From: Paenibacillus sp. PCH8
GTDB taxonomy: Bacteria > Bacillota > Bacilli > Paenibacillales > Paenibacillaceae
Length of the DNA: 64,000 bases
Assembly (NCBI RefSeq): GCF_002968835.1
Contig: NZ_PKQK01000001.1
Span: forward strand, 310,001 to 374,000
Direction: 5' to 3'
Shown: positions 62,348-64,000 of the stretch, in pieces
Layout: every line of letters starts with the position of its first letter
Numbering within the stretch: position 1 is the stretch's first letter
The notes under the pieces: generated by a model
Database searches by the model: none
What the model was told of the DNA's origin: nothing
What the model saw: the letters and a program-made list of their open reading frames with translations, nothing else
Translations under genes and position numbers: made by a program

Positions 62348-63178
62348 TTAAATCATCCAATGCTGCCAATCCTGTTCAATCTTCTGACGCTCGCCCAGCC
62401 ACTCTCTGGTCCGTGTAATCAGTTGTTCCCGCTCTTTACCGGAAGAGTAGGTATGATCGCCCTGGAAGATAATCTCCTTGTCGCAACGGCCTTCCTGACG
62501 CATCCAGAAGACCTTTTGATACAAAAAGGCATAGTCTACAGGGATAATCTCATCTGATGTGCCATGCACGACGAGAACATCTCCATTGAATTTGACTGCT
62601 TCCTGGAAAGGCTGTTGCTCAGCAAGCGACTCGAAGAATGCTGGAGTGAATTTGTATCCGAGATAATCAGCTGCGCCCAGTTTTACCCCTTCATCATATA
62701 CTTCCCGTCCCGTAATCTTCACAATATCATTGAATGGATAGCCCACAGAGGACCACATGACCAGATTCTTGACACGTTTGTCACGCACAGCAGTTAGCAG
62801 AGCAACAGCACCACCCAGACTATGACCAATCAACGTAACGCGAGTAGGATCTACATCACTGCAATTTACCGCGTAATCCAGCACAGAGCGGGTCTGTAAC
62901 ACCATGGATTCCAATCCCTCCGCTCCATACTCACCGCTGCTCTCCCCGCAGCCGATATAATCGAAACGCAGTACCAGATAGCCATCTGTAGCCAGTTCAC
63001 GCGCAGTCTTCACAAACAGACGGTCCACGCCAATCCGGCTTCCTACGAAGCCGTGGCAGATGACGGCCAGAGGTACTCGCTGATGCTTATTCTCCTCCTT
63101 GATGTCACGCACGACCGGATAATGAATCGTGGCTGTTAATTCTTCCTGTCCATGACGGATACTGATCTGTCGTTCCAT
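62348..63178 (-). CDS. Alpha/beta hydrolase
   Basis: A 276-residue alpha/beta hydrolase. Oxyanion region ICHGFVGSRIG near residue 42, nucleophile Ser in LIGHSLGGAVAL near 115, acid in VHGTSDEIIPVDYA and His in FQGDHTYSS near 250. It resembles esterases of the YqkD/BAAT-like group that act on small esters or acyl groups. GGAG 8 bases upstream favours the ATG at 63178 over 63184. Confidence 0.88.
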   Translation of the reverse strand: MERQISIRHGQEELTATIHYPVVRDIKEENKHQRVPLAVICHGFVGSRIGVDRLFVKTARELATDGYLVLRFDYIGCGESSGEYGAEGLESMVLQTRSVLDYAVNCSDVDPTRVTLIGHSLGGAVALLTAVRDKRVKNLVMWSSVGYPFNDIVKITGREVYDEGVKLGAADYLGYKFTPAFFESLAEQQPFQEAVKFNGDVLVVHGTSDEIIPVDYAFLYQKVFWMRQEGRCDKEIIFQGDHTYSSGKEREQLITRTREWLGERQKIEQDWQHWMI

Positions 63179-63431
63179 ATCCATTTCTCCTTCCCATGTT
63201 TGCCTGTGAAAATTGTATTATTCAATCAATTATATATATTCCGATAAGTTTAGTGAGTATTAAGATGATATTAGTATATTATCATTCCGGGACCTGCAAG
63301 TCAACGCAAGTAAACACCCATTATGATATAGGACGCGTCTGCATAATCGGATTATCGGCACCAAAAAATGAGCCTGGCTGATTGCAGCCGGCCCAAACAT
63401 TTTTGGATTTCAAACGACTTGATGACCCATT

Positions 63432-63665
63432 TTATTCGTAGCTTCTACGGAACATCTCGTGGGTTTCGACCCGTCCATTCCACTCGTGCTCATGACCAGA
63501 ATCACTATTACTCCAGAAACTTCTTCCCTGCAAATTGTTATCGCTCAGTTCTTCAGCGTATTCCGTATCCTCCATGTTCTCTTCCAAAGGTACTACCTCA
63601 TCCGCCACTCCACGGGAGTTGCTGTTCAACAACAGCTTCCGGGTCATATCCGTTTGTTTATCCAT
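63432..63665 (-). CDS. Small acidic hypothetical protein
   Basis: A 77-residue acidic protein (MDKQTDMTRKLLLNSNSRG, VVPLEENMEDTEYAEELSD). GGAGT 10 bases before the ATG at 63665 supports translation. No family recognised. Function unknown. Confidence 0.5.
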   Translation of the reverse strand: MDKQTDMTRKLLLNSNSRGVADEVVPLEENMEDTEYAEELSDNNLQGRSFWSNSDSGHEHEWNGRVETHEMFRRSYE

Positions 63666-63714
63666 AACAAGCACACTCCAATCTCGGATTTCTGTTGGAA
63701 ATGCTACTATTGTG

Positions 63715-63858
63715 ATGGAATTGGCCGCTCTTTATTCACACTTCACACAATCGTTAGATCTGGGAGCAGTGAAAAGTATATTAACGAGGGCGCAGGGGAA
63801 AATAAACCCTATCAGACAGGCAATGGTTGCCTCGGAATCCTTCTCCCGAAAGGAATGA
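63715..63858 (+). CDS. Possible 47-residue protein
   Basis: Frame MELAALYSHFTQSLDL ... SFSRKE, starting divergent from the acidic ORF and ending 4 bases before the next small ORF. The ribosome site is weak. Only the coupling with the following ORF argues for it. Confidence 0.3.
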   Translation: MELAALYSHFTQSLDLGAVKSILTRAQGKINPIRQAMVASESFSRKE

Positions 63859-63862
63859 AATC

Positions 63863-63982
63863 ATGGAACATCTACTGGGATGGATTCAACATCATGGTAA
63901 ACTGGTGCTCTTGTGCACCTGCGTCATCCTGGCCTGTGTCTGGCTGTGGGCCCACCATAAGCAGCTTTTTTATAAGGAATGA
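63863..63982 (+). CDS. Possible 39-residue membrane peptide
   Basis: AAGGAA precedes the ATG at 63863. The product MEHLLGWIQHHGKLVLLC ... YKE has a single membrane segment (LVLLCTCVILACVWLWA). Small single-pass proteins of this kind are common in Bacillales; identity unknown. It ends 18 bases before the window edge. Confidence 0.4.
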   Translation: MEHLLGWIQHHGKLVLLCTCVILACVWLWAHHKQLFYKE

Positions 63983-64000
63983 CTTTGCGAAACGAGAGCC

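Overview
The window looks like a chromosomal segment of a Paenibacillus-type bacterium (Bacillota). Signs of this are strong AGGAGG-type ribosome binding sites with many GTG/TTG starts, U-rich intrinsic terminators, and typical Bacillales families (YerC, DUF2536, DUF4317, DUF4395, DIP1984, a YerB-type lipoprotein, an NLP/NPP1 necrosis-inducing protein, a GH27 alpha-galactosidase). No rRNA, tRNA, CRISPR array or convincing riboswitch was seen.

Layout. 0-21.6 kb is ordinary chromosome: a hybrid LytS-like kinase (cut by the window edge) with a BTAD-type response regulator, an alpha-galactosidase/AraC/carboxylesterase group, a VanR/VanS-like two-component pair whose regulator is broken by two single-base lesions, a TVP38/TMEM64 protein, two GNAT acetyltransferases, a MetE-like enzyme, an ankyrin protein, a dihydrouridine synthase and a zinc-ribbon/LRR membrane protein. 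21.7-27.5 kb is an AT-rich accessory patch: a TetR/ketopantoate-reductase-like divergent pair, an ECF-type sigma factor, a membrane-anchored protein, a secreted protein and an intact IS3-family element. 27.7-42.7 kb is a one-direction (minus strand) biosynthetic cluster with two carrier proteins, an ATP-grasp ligase, an AMP-ligase, two BtrH-like acyltransferase candidates, two radical SAM/SPASM enzymes, a sugar-nucleotide SDR, a glycosyltransferase, two methyltransferases and a three-gene ABC exporter. 42.8-44.3 kb is a graveyard of IS256, IS1182 and serine-recombinase remnants lying against the 3' end of an rlmD-type rRNA methyltransferase gene. 44.3-64 kb returns to core chromosome: rlmD, a diacylglycerol kinase, an NLP toxin-like protein, a second TetR/ketopantoate-reductase pair, CbiX, YerC, an AlkC-like repair protein, CorA, Pit with its DUF47 partner, a YerB-like lipoprotein (one-base lesion), DoxX with an Fnr-type box, a DODA-type dioxygenase and an alpha/beta hydrolase.

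How it fits together. The cluster reads as a pathway in which amino acid or acyl groups are loaded on two carrier proteins by two different activating enzymes, modified by radical SAM and other tailoring enzymes, joined to a glycosylated scaffold by BtrH-like transferases, and exported. The logic resembles the side-chain module of butirosin, but the gene set is different and I do not recognise it as a described cluster. Short rlmD-like 3' ends at 21.7 and 27.5 kb, together with a recombinase remnant beside the intact rlmD, suggest that 21.7-44.3 kb arrived as one or two genomic islands. Other points of note: a ~160 bp MITE-like repeat in two inverted copies, a shared operator motif at the two TetR pairs, two clusters of DnaA-box-like sequences (54.8 and 56.8-57.0 kb), and four apparent one-base deletions in G/C runs, which may be sequence errors.
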